Source: DSAR01 sp034437315
GTDB taxonomy: Bacteria > Chloroflexota > Anaerolineae > B4-G1
DNA length: 20,890 bases
Direction: 5' to 3'
Assembly (NCBI GenBank): GCA_034437315.1
Contig: DAOTUC010000112.1
Coordinates: forward strand, 1 to 20,890
The notes under the pieces were generated by a model. It did no database searches. It was not told the origin of the DNA and was given only the letters and a program-made list of their open reading frames with translations. Position 1 is the stretch's first letter. The number at the start of each line of letters is the position of its first letter. This document shows, piece after piece, positions 1 through 9,364 of this stretch. A program made the position numbers and the translations under genes.

Positions 1-1002
1 AGCATTGGCGAGGACGATTTCCGGGCTGGCCCGTTGCAGATGGTCACCGATCCATCTACGGGCAAGCGCGCCGCGATTCCGTTCGATGGCTGGATCCAGG
101 CCATCTGGTACCGGGATGACGTTTTCGAAAGCGCTGGTCTCAATCCCCCCATCTCCTGGGACGACATCGACGCCGCTTGCGACGCCTTGCCGGGCGAGGG
201 CGATCTGCTCTACGCGCTGACGCTGGCGACGGATCCAGGTCAGAACTACCCGCACCAGGTCTTCGAACAGGTCGCTATCTCGAACGACGCCTGGCCTTTC
301 GATGAAGCGGGCAACGTCACGATGAACACGCCGGAGATGGTCGAGGCATTGCGCTTCTACACCAACTTACAACGCTGCGCGATGCCTGGCCCGCAATACT
401 GGCGCGGCGCGCGGGAGTCCTACGAGTTGGACCAATCGGGCATGCTGTTTTACAGCACCTACATCATGGACGACCTGGTCGAGGGCTCCGGCATGGAAGG
501 CGGCGGCATGGTGGAGATCGCTGTGGAAGACCTGGCGCTTAAGACCGGATTTGCCCCACAGATGGTTGGGCCTAACGGCTCAGCTTCCTACGGTCAGTTG
601 GTCACGATGGGCATTATGCAGGGCGCCAACCCGGAAGCCCAACTGGTGGCTAAATGGTTCCTGACCGGTGAGAACTATCAGGACGTGCTGGCGCTGGCCC
701 CTTTCGGCAAGGTGCCGGTACTGAAGAGCGCGGTGGATGGGTGGAAGGATCTGAGCCCCTTCTTCGAGTACTACTCGAGCGACACCCTGGAACAGATCGC
801 CAATGGCTACGAGACGATGCAACGCTGGCTCTTCCGCCCCGACTATGATGCGACAGAGCGGGCCGTGGTCGGCGACATCGAGGGCCGGCTGCTGATCCCG
901 CAGGTCATCAGCAACATCGCCCTGGAGGGCACGATGACGCCGGAGACCGGCGTCGAATGGTTACAAGAGCAAGTCGAGGCGATGCTGGCTGAGCGCCAGT
1001 AG
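1..1002 (+). CDS. ABC sugar transporter substrate-binding protein (5' end outside window)
   Basis: This is the C-terminal 333 residues of a family-1 (MalE-like) extracytoplasmic solute-binding protein that captures a sugar and delivers it to the membrane permeases. The frame is open from base 1, so the start, signal peptide and lipobox lie upstream of the window. The internal ATG at 34 is not the true start. Visible family features are a PFDGW..AIWYRDDVF stretch, where hinge and ligand contacts usually lie, a SYGQLVTMGI segment, and a C-terminal helix ending EWLQEQVEAMLAERQ. The two genes downstream are its cognate permeases, separated by 87 nt holding a strong hairpin. The family assignment is firm; the ligand cannot be read from the sequence, and only the gene context suggests a glucoside. 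Confidence 0.88.
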   Translation, partial: SIGEDDFRAGPLQMVTDPSTGKRAAIPFDGWIQAIWYRDDVFESAGLNPPISWDDIDAACDALPGEGDLLYALTLATDPGQNYPHQVFEQVAISNDAWPFDEAGNVTMNTPEMVEALRFYTNLQRCAMPGPQYWRGARESYELDQSGMLFYSTYIMDDLVEGSGMEGGGMVEIAVEDLALKTGFAPQMVGPNGSASYGQLVTMGIMQGANPEAQLVAKWFLTGENYQDVLALAPFGKVPVLKSAVDGWKDLSPFFEYYSSDTLEQIANGYETMQRWLFRPDYDATERAVVGDIEGRLLIPQVISNIALEGTMTPETGVEWLQEQVEAMLAERQ

Positions 1003-1023
1003 TCCCGTGCGACGGTAACTGAT

Positions 1024-1068
1024 GAGAGACTTCCAACGTCTCTCAACGTAGACGTTGGAAGTCTTCTC
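1024..1068 (+). promoter_or_regulatory. Intercistronic stem-loop between binding protein and permease
   Basis: A 15-bp perfect stem (arms 1027-1041 and 1050-1064) encloses an 8-nt loop, and three further pairs follow across a one-base bulge. No T-tract follows; A-rich sequence and the Shine-Dalgarno GGAGG of the next gene come directly after. Such hairpins between binding-protein and permease genes are known to lower downstream expression or stabilise the upstream mRNA, as in malE-malF. I infer that role here, giving many binding proteins per permease. A leaky terminator is the alternative. Confidence 0.75.
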
Positions 1069-1089
1069 TCTCGAAAAAAGGAGGCGGTT

Positions 1090-2055
1090 ATGACTGTCTC
1101 GACCCCAAACGACCGGCAGAGATCAACCTCCGGCGGCTGGTACTCCCTCCGAGCCCAGGAAGCCCGCCTGGCCTGGGCGTTGATTTTTCCCACCGCGCTG
1201 ATCGTTTTTGGACTGGTCATCTTCCCGGCCATCTTCAGCGTCTGGATCAGCTTCAGCGACGTGGGTCTCAAGAACCTGAATAACGTCTTCAACGCCCCCT
1301 TCGTTGGTCTGGAGAATTATCGTCACGTCATCAACGATTTCGCGTTCAAATTCCAGGGATTGGAAAGCTGGGGCGCGGCTGTCACGAGCGTCGTCTATTC
1401 CTTCAGCTCGACCATTCTGACGTTGATCATCGGCCTGATAGCGGCCCTGTTGTTGAACCGGCCTTTTCGCGCCCGCGGCCTGACGCGAGCGGTCTTTCTG
1501 TTCCCCTACGTCGCCCCCATCGTCAGCGTCGCCTTCGTCTGGCGCTGGATTCTCGACCCCCGACCGTCTGGTGTGCTCAACGATGTACTGATGATGCTGG
1601 GGCTGATCGATCTGCCCAAGGCCTACCTGGCGACGCGCGGGCTGGCTCTGGCGCTGATCATCGTTTTCCAGGCCTGGCGCTATTTCCCCTTCGCGATGTT
1701 GATGATTTTGGCTCGCCTTCAGGCTGTGGATAACACCCTATACGAAGCGGCCGACGTAGATGGGGCCAGCTCGTGGCAAAAGTTCTGGTATGTGACACTG
1801 CCCGAATTGCGTTACGTGTTGGGCGCGATCTTCTTGCTCCGTTTGATCTGGACCTTCAACAAATTCGATGACATCTTCCTGCTGACCGGCGGCGGTTTCG
1901 GCACCAACGTGTTACCGGTGCTCACTTACCAATTCAGCTTCAAGGCCTTCAACTTCGGCAAAGGCGCTGCCAACGCGATGATCCTGTTGTTGATCCTGGT
2001 CGTCTTCCTGATCATCTACGTCAGCACGGTGATGCGAGGGACGGAGGAATCATGA
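1090..2055 (+). CDS. ABC sugar transporter permease, MalF/UgpA type
   Basis: One of the two inner-membrane subunits forming the translocation pore of a carbohydrate uptake (CUT1) ABC importer. It has 321 residues with about six membrane segments, the first near residues 27-52 and the last near 293-314. The EAA loop that contacts the ATPase is clear: EAADVDGA at 219-226, followed by the F...LP part near 232-238. A strong GGAGG sits just upstream of the ATG at 1090. The stop overlaps the next permease start by 4 nt, so the two are translationally coupled. No large periplasmic insert is present, as is usual for UgpA-like members rather than E. coli MalF. Confidence 0.92.
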   Translation: MTVSTPNDRQRSTSGGWYSLRAQEARLAWALIFPTALIVFGLVIFPAIFSVWISFSDVGLKNLNNVFNAPFVGLENYRHVINDFAFKFQGLESWGAAVTSVVYSFSSTILTLIIGLIAALLLNRPFRARGLTRAVFLFPYVAPIVSVAFVWRWILDPRPSGVLNDVLMMLGLIDLPKAYLATRGLALALIIVFQAWRYFPFAMLMILARLQAVDNTLYEAADVDGASSWQKFWYVTLPELRYVLGAIFLLRLIWTFNKFDDIFLLTGGGFGTNVLPVLTYQFSFKAFNFGKGAANAMILLLILVVFLIIYVSTVMRGTEES

Positions 2056-2945
2056 CGAACAGACATGACGAACGGCTCAACTTCATCGACCATCTGGCCC
2101 GTTGGATCAATTGGCCGCGCTTCATCTTCGCGGTGACGTTGATCTTCTTCTTGACCAGCATCCTATTCCCATTCTACTGGATGGTGAGTTCGTCTTTCAA
2201 GACCTACGCCGAGATCGGCGGGCGAAAACCGGTCTACGTCCCCAGCGCGTTACGCTGGGAGGCATACCAAGAATTATTCGCTTACTGGAATTTCGGCGCC
2301 AATATCCTCAACAGCGTCAAGGTCGCTGTGCCAACCGCCATCATCGCCGTGATCCTGTCCACGATGGGCGCCTACGCAGTGGCCCGCCTTCACTTCCGGG
2401 GCAAGAACCTGATGACCAACGGTATTCTGATCGTCTACCTGTTTCCTGGCATCCTGCTGATTATCCCGCTATTTGCGATGGTCTCTCGCATTGGGGCCAG
2501 CATCGGTTTCGAGGTGCAGGACAACCTGATGGTGCTGATCATCACCTACCTGGCTCAGACGCTGCCGGTAGCGCTCTACATGCTGGCGAACTACTTCCGC
2601 ACCATTCCCGCCGAGATTGAGCAGGCCGGCCTGATCGACGGCTGCACGCGGGTCGAGGTGATCTGGCGCATCACGCTGCCCCTGGCGATCCCCGCCCTGG
2701 TCTCGGTCGCCATCTACACGTTTATGATCGCCTGGAACGAGTTCCTGTACGCCTTGGTCTTCCTCAACAGCCGCGATTTATTCACCATGCCGATCAAGAT
2801 CAACACCATCTTCAACGACCCCAGTCCCCAGCCCCACGTGGTGATGGCCGCCTCGACGATTATGACCATCCCGGTGGTGACCCTCTTCCTGGCGCTGGAA
2901 CGGTTTCTGGAGGAAGGTCTCGCCGCTGGCGGTGTGAAGGGTTGA
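2052..2945 (+). CDS. ABC sugar transporter permease, MalG/UgpE type
   Basis: The second pore subunit of the importer, with 297 residues. It has an N-terminal membrane segment near residues 23-45 and a periplasmic piece, then a block of further helices. The EAA-type loop reads EQAGLIDGC at 190-198, continuing to ITLPLAIPAL near 207-216, which is the coupling-helix site for the ATPase. It starts on an ATGA overlap with the preceding permease. The next gene follows after only 3 nt, placing the phosphorylase in the same operon. No gene for the nucleotide-binding subunit is in the window, so a shared MsmK/UgpC-like ATPase is presumably encoded elsewhere. Confidence 0.92.
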   Translation: MTNRHDERLNFIDHLARWINWPRFIFAVTLIFFLTSILFPFYWMVSSSFKTYAEIGGRKPVYVPSALRWEAYQELFAYWNFGANILNSVKVAVPTAIIAVILSTMGAYAVARLHFRGKNLMTNGILIVYLFPGILLIIPLFAMVSRIGASIGFEVQDNLMVLIITYLAQTLPVALYMLANYFRTIPAEIEQAGLIDGCTRVEVIWRITLPLAIPALVSVAIYTFMIAWNEFLYALVFLNSRDLFTMPIKINTIFNDPSPQPHVVMAASTIMTIPVVTLFLALERFLEEGLAAGGVKG

Positions 2946-2948
2946 CGG

Positions 2949-4705
<1,757 letters not shown>

Positions 4706-4709
<4 letters not shown>

Positions 4710-5965
4710 AAATCGGTTTCATCTCCACCCGATTGGCTGGCAGCGATGGCGTCTCCCTGGAGGCGGCCAAGCTGGCGACGATTCTCCAACAGATGGGGCA
4801 CACGGTCTATTACTGCGCCGGACAGTTGGACGACAACGCGCCGAACCCGACCCTGATCCCCGAATTTCACTTCCGCCATCCAGAGGCGGAAGCGATTGGC
4901 GCGCAGGTCTTTGGGCAAATGACTCCTTCAGATGATCTACTCAACCACCTGGAGGCCGCTGTCCAGCGGCTGACGGACAAGCTCCGGGGGTGGATTGAGG
5001 CGAGCGGCGTCCAGGTGATGATCGTGCAGAACGCGCTGGCGATCCCGATGCACGTGCCGCTGGGGCTGGCGCTCTCCCGTTTCATCGCCGAGAGCGGTAT
5101 CCCCGCTATCGGCCATCACCACGATTTCTTCTGGGAACGGGAGCGCTTCCGGGTCAACGCCATCCCCGACCTGCTCTGGCAGCACTTCCCGCCCGATTTA
5201 CCCTCGATCCGGCACGTGGTGATCAACAGCCTGGCCCAACGGGATTTGAAGGTCTTCAGACAGTTGGAGTCCGTGGTGCTGCCCAACGTGTTCGATTACG
5301 ACACGCCGCCGCCGGAACTCGACGATTACAACCGGGATTTTCGGGCTGCGATGGGATTTTCGGCCTACGATTGGCTCTTTTTGCAACCGACGCGGGTGGT
5401 GGCGCGCAAGGGCATCGACATCTTCTTCGAGTTGATGCGCCGCCTGCGGGAACCCCGCGCCCGGCTGATCATCACACACCAAGCAGGAGACGAGGGGATG
5501 GCCTACTACCGGCAACTCCTTCACCGGGCCCAGGCCGCCAACGTCGAGGTCCACTACCTGGCTGGATTCATTGAGGAGCAACGCGCTGTCCGGGACGGGC
5601 GGAAGTATTACACGTTATGGGACGTCTATCCACACGCCGATTTCTTCGTCTATCCCACGTTGTACGAGGGGTTCGGTAACGCGCTGCTGGAGGCGATCTA
5701 TTTCCGCAAACCGGTGCTGGTCAACCGGTACAGCGTCTACGTGGCGGACATCGCGCCGCTGGGATTCGATTTCGTCGAGGTGGATGGATGGATCAGCGAC
5801 GAGTCGTTATCTGAGGTGCGGCGCCTGCTGGACGACGCCGCACGGCGGCAGTCGATGGTCGAACGCAACTATGCCCTGGCGCGGGAGCACTTTTCCTACC
5901 GCACAGCGGCTCGGCTGCTGCAGGACTTACTGGACGATATTGGTGGGCTTGTTAGCACGTTGTAG
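4706..5965 (+). CDS. GT4-type (GT-B fold) glycosyltransferase
   Basis: A predicted retaining glycosyltransferase of 419 residues using a nucleotide sugar. The N-terminal motif STRLAGSDGVSLEAAKLA (residues 7-24) forms the acceptor-side Rossmann start. The donor-side E-x7-E motif is Glu321...Glu329 in YEGFGNALLEA. The GTG start overlaps the preceding stop (GTGA) and has GGAGG six bases upstream, so it is the last coupled gene of the operon. Similar STRLAG-DGVSLE proteins are, from memory, linked with glucosylglycerate-type compatible-solute metabolism such as mannosylglucosylglycerate synthesis. This would fit the phosphorylase next door, but I hold it as inference. An ordinary GT4 sugar transferase is the fallback. 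Confidence 0.82.
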
Positions 5966-6043
5966 GGGCTGGATGAAGAGCACGTCTGTGCTAAGGCCAG
6001 TCGCAATGGAGGCGGCGATCCGGATTCCCAATTTTGGTCTTCA

Positions 6044-6177
6044 GGATTTCGCATGGTCCGTTACAGACCCTAAAGGTTTTTGCGCTGGTTTTGATGGAAA
6101 ACGGTCATTGTTTAAGGCAAAAACGTTGTTTGCGCGGCCTTGAGCAAAACCTTTAGGGTCTCACCATGCGAAATCCC
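6044..6177. repeat. Long imperfect inverted repeat, possible MITE-like element
   Basis: Two near-identical blocks recur in inverted orientation. GGATTTCGCATGGT at 6044-6057 pairs with 6164-6177, and GACCCTAAAGGTTTT at 6066-6080 pairs with 6147-6161. The left arm has 8 nt between the blocks and the right arm 2 nt. Weaker similarity extends outward on both sides, to roughly 6030 and 6193. The 66-nt centre holds no ORF of note. The layout fits a small non-autonomous element or a large cruciform. Lying just after the carbohydrate operon, it could also act as a terminator on the + strand, though no T-tract follows. Confidence 0.7.
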
Positions 6178-6316
6178 AGAGAACCCCCAATTTCAGCAGC
6201 TTCCCGCCTCCAGGTCAGGTAGACAGAATCCATCTGATGATGTGGAATGGATGTGATTGTGGGACGGGACGGGGTGCCCTGAAATAGAAACAACCGCTCC
6301 TCTTGAGAAGATGAAT

Positions 6317-6358
6317 AAAAGACGCGTCCCGGGATGTCTATCCTGGGACACGTCTTTT
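6317..6358 (-). terminator. Rho-independent terminator hairpin
   Basis: Arms 6317-6335 and 6340-6358 pair over 19 positions with one mismatch (6325/6350) and one G-U pair, closing on a 4-nt loop. The outer pairs are AAAA/TTTT, so a T-run follows the stem on either strand. The minus-strand tail, TTTTATT, is the better one. It lies 8 nt beyond the stop of the small minus-strand ORF ending at 6367, so its main job is probably to end that unit. It could also end read-through from the + strand sugar operon. Confidence 0.8.
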
Positions 6359-6366
6359 GCGATCTA

Positions 6367-6507
6367 CTAAATTCGAAAGACACGGGTTCTCCAGTACAAC
6401 CACCAAGGGTATGGAGATAAATAGAGGCCAACTGAACGACCTAGAGCCAAAGCGTGCCAGCAATGTGGGTAACCTAACGCATAAGCAAATACTGTATATC
6501 TAAACAT
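6367..6507 (-). CDS. Small hypothetical ORF (46 aa), aromatic-rich
   Basis: This short minus-strand ORF starts at an ATG preceded by AAGGGGGAT, which overlaps the stop of the small membrane-protein gene upstream. It ends 8 nt before a strong terminator hairpin. The peptide is rich in Tyr, Trp and His, with PYPWWLYW near its C-terminus, and I recognise no family. Position between a ribosome-binding site and a terminator argues for translation. Its odd composition and short length argue against it, and it could be untranslated 3' sequence of the upstream gene. Confidence 0.35.
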   Translation of the reverse strand: MFRYTVFAYALGYPHCWHALALGRSVGLYLSPYPWWLYWRTRVFRI

Positions 6508-6518
6508 AGTATCCCCCT

Positions 6519-6707
6519 TCAACAAAATCCGGCGAGGATTAATAATCCCCCCACGCCACAGAGAAAGACCGAGGCCAGCATAAAACAACCCACAGCCCCT
6601 CCCTGGGAGGCGGCCAATCGGGCCATAAAGCCAATGATGCCCGCGACAACGAGACAGACCACGGCGACGATCAAGCAGAGTAAGCTCAAGAAAGCTATCT
6701 GTATCAT
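6519..6707 (-). CDS. Small two-helix membrane protein (62 aa), hypothetical
   Basis: The ATG at 6707 is chosen because AAAGGAGG lies a few bases upstream. A longer in-frame version from 6797 would add a 30-residue extension with no such site. The 62-residue product is almost entirely hydrophobic. One membrane helix lies at about residues 3-28 and a second at about 38-60, with a short RLAASQGG loop between. I recognise no family. It points away from the NTPase cluster and shares the intergenic space with that cluster's promoter. TTGACA on the minus strand (6753-6758) is a possible -35, but no well-spaced -10 is visible. Confidence 0.55.
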   Translation of the reverse strand: MIQIAFLSLLCLIVAVVCLVVAGIIGFMARLAASQGGAVGCFMLASVFLCGVGGLLILAGFC

Positions 6708-6870
6708 CGGTTCCTCCTTTCCTGGTTTTATGGCGCGCACAATACTGCTCTCTGTCAAGCAACAATATTTTACTATGAAATTGGTGTATAATTTCATCCT
6801 CTAGATGTCAGCTTTCTGGGAGATAGGACACGATGGGCTGGAGGCCATCTTACATAAACCTTACGCGCAT

Positions 6871-6900
6871 TTGACCTTTTCGGCAAAGCCGTGATACAAT
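6871..6900 (+). promoter_or_regulatory. Sigma-70-type promoter for the NTPase cluster
   Basis: TTGACC at 6871-6876 and TACAAT at 6895-6900 are separated by 18 nt. The -10 is preceded by a TG at 6892-6893, giving an extended -10 element. Transcription would start near 6907, leaving a short leader of about 50 nt before AGGAGG (6944-6949) and the ATG at 6959. This is the best promoter-like sequence ahead of the cluster. It is a pattern match only. Confidence 0.6.
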
Positions 6901-6958
6901 AGATATCGTTGTAAGGCAGGATGGGATGGGCAGATACAATCACAGGAGGTCGTTGAAG

Positions 6959-9364
6959 ATGCCCCGAGATACGGATGAGCAGCAATCTGGGTTAGGAGTG
7001 AAGTTTAACGATTGGCTCAAGAAGATCAAAGTGCTCAAGTATTACTGGTTTCCTCTCCTTCTCTTGGGCGTTGCTTTGGTGAGCTATCTGGTCGTGCTTG
7101 GCTACCAAGCTCAAAAGCCCAGCAGCGAAGCTCGGTATCAGGTGTGGGTCACGCAGGAGGTAGCCGACGAGAACGTCATCCTCTCCATCGCCTATCCCAA
7201 CAGGTTACGCTTGGAGTCTCCCCCGGAAACGCACGCTATCTCCATCTGGCTTCAAAAGATGACTCCTACACCAGGTCCCTCGCCTACTCCAACCTTTACA
7301 CCTAACCCTATGCCAACGCCCAAACCCATTATTACGTTAACTTTGACTCCCACGGCCTCGTCAATCCCTACGCCGACAGCTACGCCCCGCCCGTGGATTG
7401 TCTCTTTCTCGCCTCACAATGCGGGCATTTTATTTACCGATCAAGAAGACGATCCCATCGCGCCGCAGGTGGCTTTGACGCCGGGGGCGGAGTCGGCGGC
7501 GCCGGCGGCGCTTTATGTCCAACAAGCGCCAATGGCAACGATGGTCCCTTCGGCTATGCTGAGTTTTTCGGTATATGATCCAAGCGCTACCCTCGTACTT
7601 AACCGGCCCTTGACCTCAAAAATTCGTTTGGAGAGCGCAAGAGAGGCGGGCTGGCGGCGCTTCTGGGATTTGTTGTGCGGCCCAACAACGCCTCTGTTTG
7701 TGCTCGCCGGAAGCCTGGTGACTTTCGCGATGGGGGAATGGAAACGACGTTTGGAGTTGGAACAGAAGGAAAGAAAACGCCAAGTATACGCTGAAATTGA
7801 GCGATTGGCCAATTTGACCTCTCAGCCTAACAATATGCTGGAGAGATACTGGGAACTCCAAAGACGCACAGAATCTGAGCCCGATTGGGAGGATCAGGAA
7901 GTGATTCGTCGTTTGCGAGAGGTTCCCAGAGAACATCTTGATCTAAAACGTTTGTTGGGAGCCATGGAAGATTGGTTCGGTGAACTAGATGATAAAAAAG
8001 CGTATCGCTGTGTCCAACTGGCTCTGGAATGGAAAAAGGGGAAGAATAAAAAAGTCCAAAGATTCAAGGAGGTTTTGGACTATTTACGATCTGAGAGAGC
8101 AACACAATTAGACGATGAGAAAGCTGAAAAAATTGCTTCTGATCTTTGTCAGCTATCCAATGAATCACAGTATAATAAAGTTAAGAATAGAATGAGCCAG
8201 TTATTGGCAGATTTGGGAAAGAAACAAGGTTGGGACAGAAAAAAAATAGAGGAGTATGACATCTCGTATAAAGCGCCTCGTTGGCTCAATCTCTGCCCCT
8301 CCACGTCGCCCGCCGAGCCACAAGATGTGGTTGAATGGCTTAGTTTGGTGGACTTGGAGTTTAATCCCTTTAGACCCGAGTCGGCGGAATTGGATCCTCG
8401 ACTAAAAAGCTATTATAGAAGGGGCGATGTGTTCAAGCGTGTTGGCGGGCAAAGGCCAACTGTCGTCTTTGGCGAAGCCGGCTTCGGTAAAACAGCAGCA
8501 GCATTATTGCTAGCATATGATTGCGAAGATCCAGCTCTAAGACCCCGTGAACAGGGTGCTTTACCTGTGTACTGGTCATCACCTTCGCTCAATACCGACA
8601 ATGATTCTTTCCTCATGAAGGCAGCTTGCTTTACAGCGCAGGCTGTTATGCGTTATCTGGCTCACCGCCCGGACGGATTTCTGATGTTATCCCGACCTCG
8701 AAAATATGGCGTGGCTCGCTTACTTTCTGCTTGCGTCGCTTCTCCAGAACAACTGGAAAATGAATTGCGACAAGCAGGCAATGTCTGGGGAACGCCAGAA
8801 CACTTGATCAATGAAGTGGTGGCACTCTATCAAGAAGTCGCGCTTGAACAATGCTTGAGCAATCCGCCAGACTTACTCGCCGATGCGCTTCCGGAGGGCT
8901 TTGACGCGATATATTTCATTCTGGATCTACCCCCAACAGCAATACGTCATTCCGAGGAAGCCATAATGAAGAACCTGCACTATTTGTTTGACTTCACAGT
9001 GCCTCTAGCCGTTAGAGGCGTCTATCTGAAATTGTTCTTGCCAAAAAAGCTGCAATCATTTCTAGATACCCCATCGATTTGCGATGCGGTCGTGTTAACC
9101 TGGGAATTAGGTGACTTGGAAAAAATGATTGATAGTCGCATTAGCGCAGCTTCGTTAGGTAAAGAGTCGAGCTTAACTGCACTTTGCGGTCCCGATGTGC
9201 CACAAGAACCCAGTTTAGGTCAGCGATTAGCTCAGGCCGCAAACGGCTCTCCACGGCGACTTTTGCGTCTGGGAAACGAGTTAATCGTCACACATGTTCA
9301 ACGAGCGACCCAAGACCCTAAGCTATCGACTGAAGATATTGAGAGTGTGTTAGGTGCCGGATGA
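6959..9364 (+). CDS. Membrane-anchored P-loop NTPase with extracytoplasmic domain (NTPase A)
   Basis: The start at 6959 is preferred over an upstream in-frame ATG (6926) because AGGAGG lies nine bases before it. The 801-residue product has membrane segments near residues 28-48 and 240-258. Between them is an extracytoplasmic part with a Thr/Pro-rich linker (about 102-145). A basic, coiled-coil-like stretch (about 259-285) and a helical region follow. The NTPase domain opens with FNPFRPESAELDP (468-480), then Walker A GEAGFGKT (505-512) and a candidate Walker B ending Asp656 (YFILD), with no acidic residue directly after it. The C-terminal part has YLKLFLP and SPRRLLRL segments shared with the next two NTPases. 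This layout suggests a sensor or membrane-tethered switch. The segment around 7960-8270 is visibly AT-richer than the neighbours. I know no named family. Confidence 0.85.
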   Translation: MPRDTDEQQSGLGVKFNDWLKKIKVLKYYWFPLLLLGVALVSYLVVLGYQAQKPSSEARYQVWVTQEVADENVILSIAYPNRLRLESPPETHAISIWLQKMTPTPGPSPTPTFTPNPMPTPKPIITLTLTPTASSIPTPTATPRPWIVSFSPHNAGILFTDQEDDPIAPQVALTPGAESAAPAALYVQQAPMATMVPSAMLSFSVYDPSATLVLNRPLTSKIRLESAREAGWRRFWDLLCGPTTPLFVLAGSLVTFAMGEWKRRLELEQKERKRQVYAEIERLANLTSQPNNMLERYWELQRRTESEPDWEDQEVIRRLREVPREHLDLKRLLGAMEDWFGELDDKKAYRCVQLALEWKKGKNKKVQRFKEVLDYLRSERATQLDDEKAEKIASDLCQLSNESQYNKVKNRMSQLLADLGKKQGWDRKKIEEYDISYKAPRWLNLCPSTSPAEPQDVVEWLSLVDLEFNPFRPESAELDPRLKSYYRRGDVFKRVGGQRPTVVFGEAGFGKTAAALLLAYDCEDPALRPREQGALPVYWSSPSLNTDNDSFLMKAACFTAQAVMRYLAHRPDGFLMLSRPRKYGVARLLSACVASPEQLENELRQAGNVWGTPEHLINEVVALYQEVALEQCLSNPPDLLADALPEGFDAIYFILDLPPTAIRHSEEAIMKNLHYLFDFTVPLAVRGVYLKLFLPKKLQSFLDTPSICDAVVLTWELGDLEKMIDSRISAASLGKESSLTALCGPDVPQEPSLGQRLAQAANGSPRRLLRLGNELIVTHVQRATQDPKLSTEDIESVLGAG

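Noticed and set aside
5571..6143. 190-codon plus-strand frame at the end of the glycosyltransferase
   Set aside because: It is a shifted frame of the glycosyltransferase, rich in Ser/Arg/Trp, without domain features.
6153..6431. 92-codon minus-strand frame in the spacer
   Set aside because: It runs through the terminator hairpin and the inverted-repeat end, has no recognisable domain and no good ribosome-binding site.
6787..6792. Perfect TATAAT on the + strand
   Set aside because: No acceptable -35 lies 16-19 nt upstream, and the better-spaced promoter at 6871-6900 is closer to the gene.
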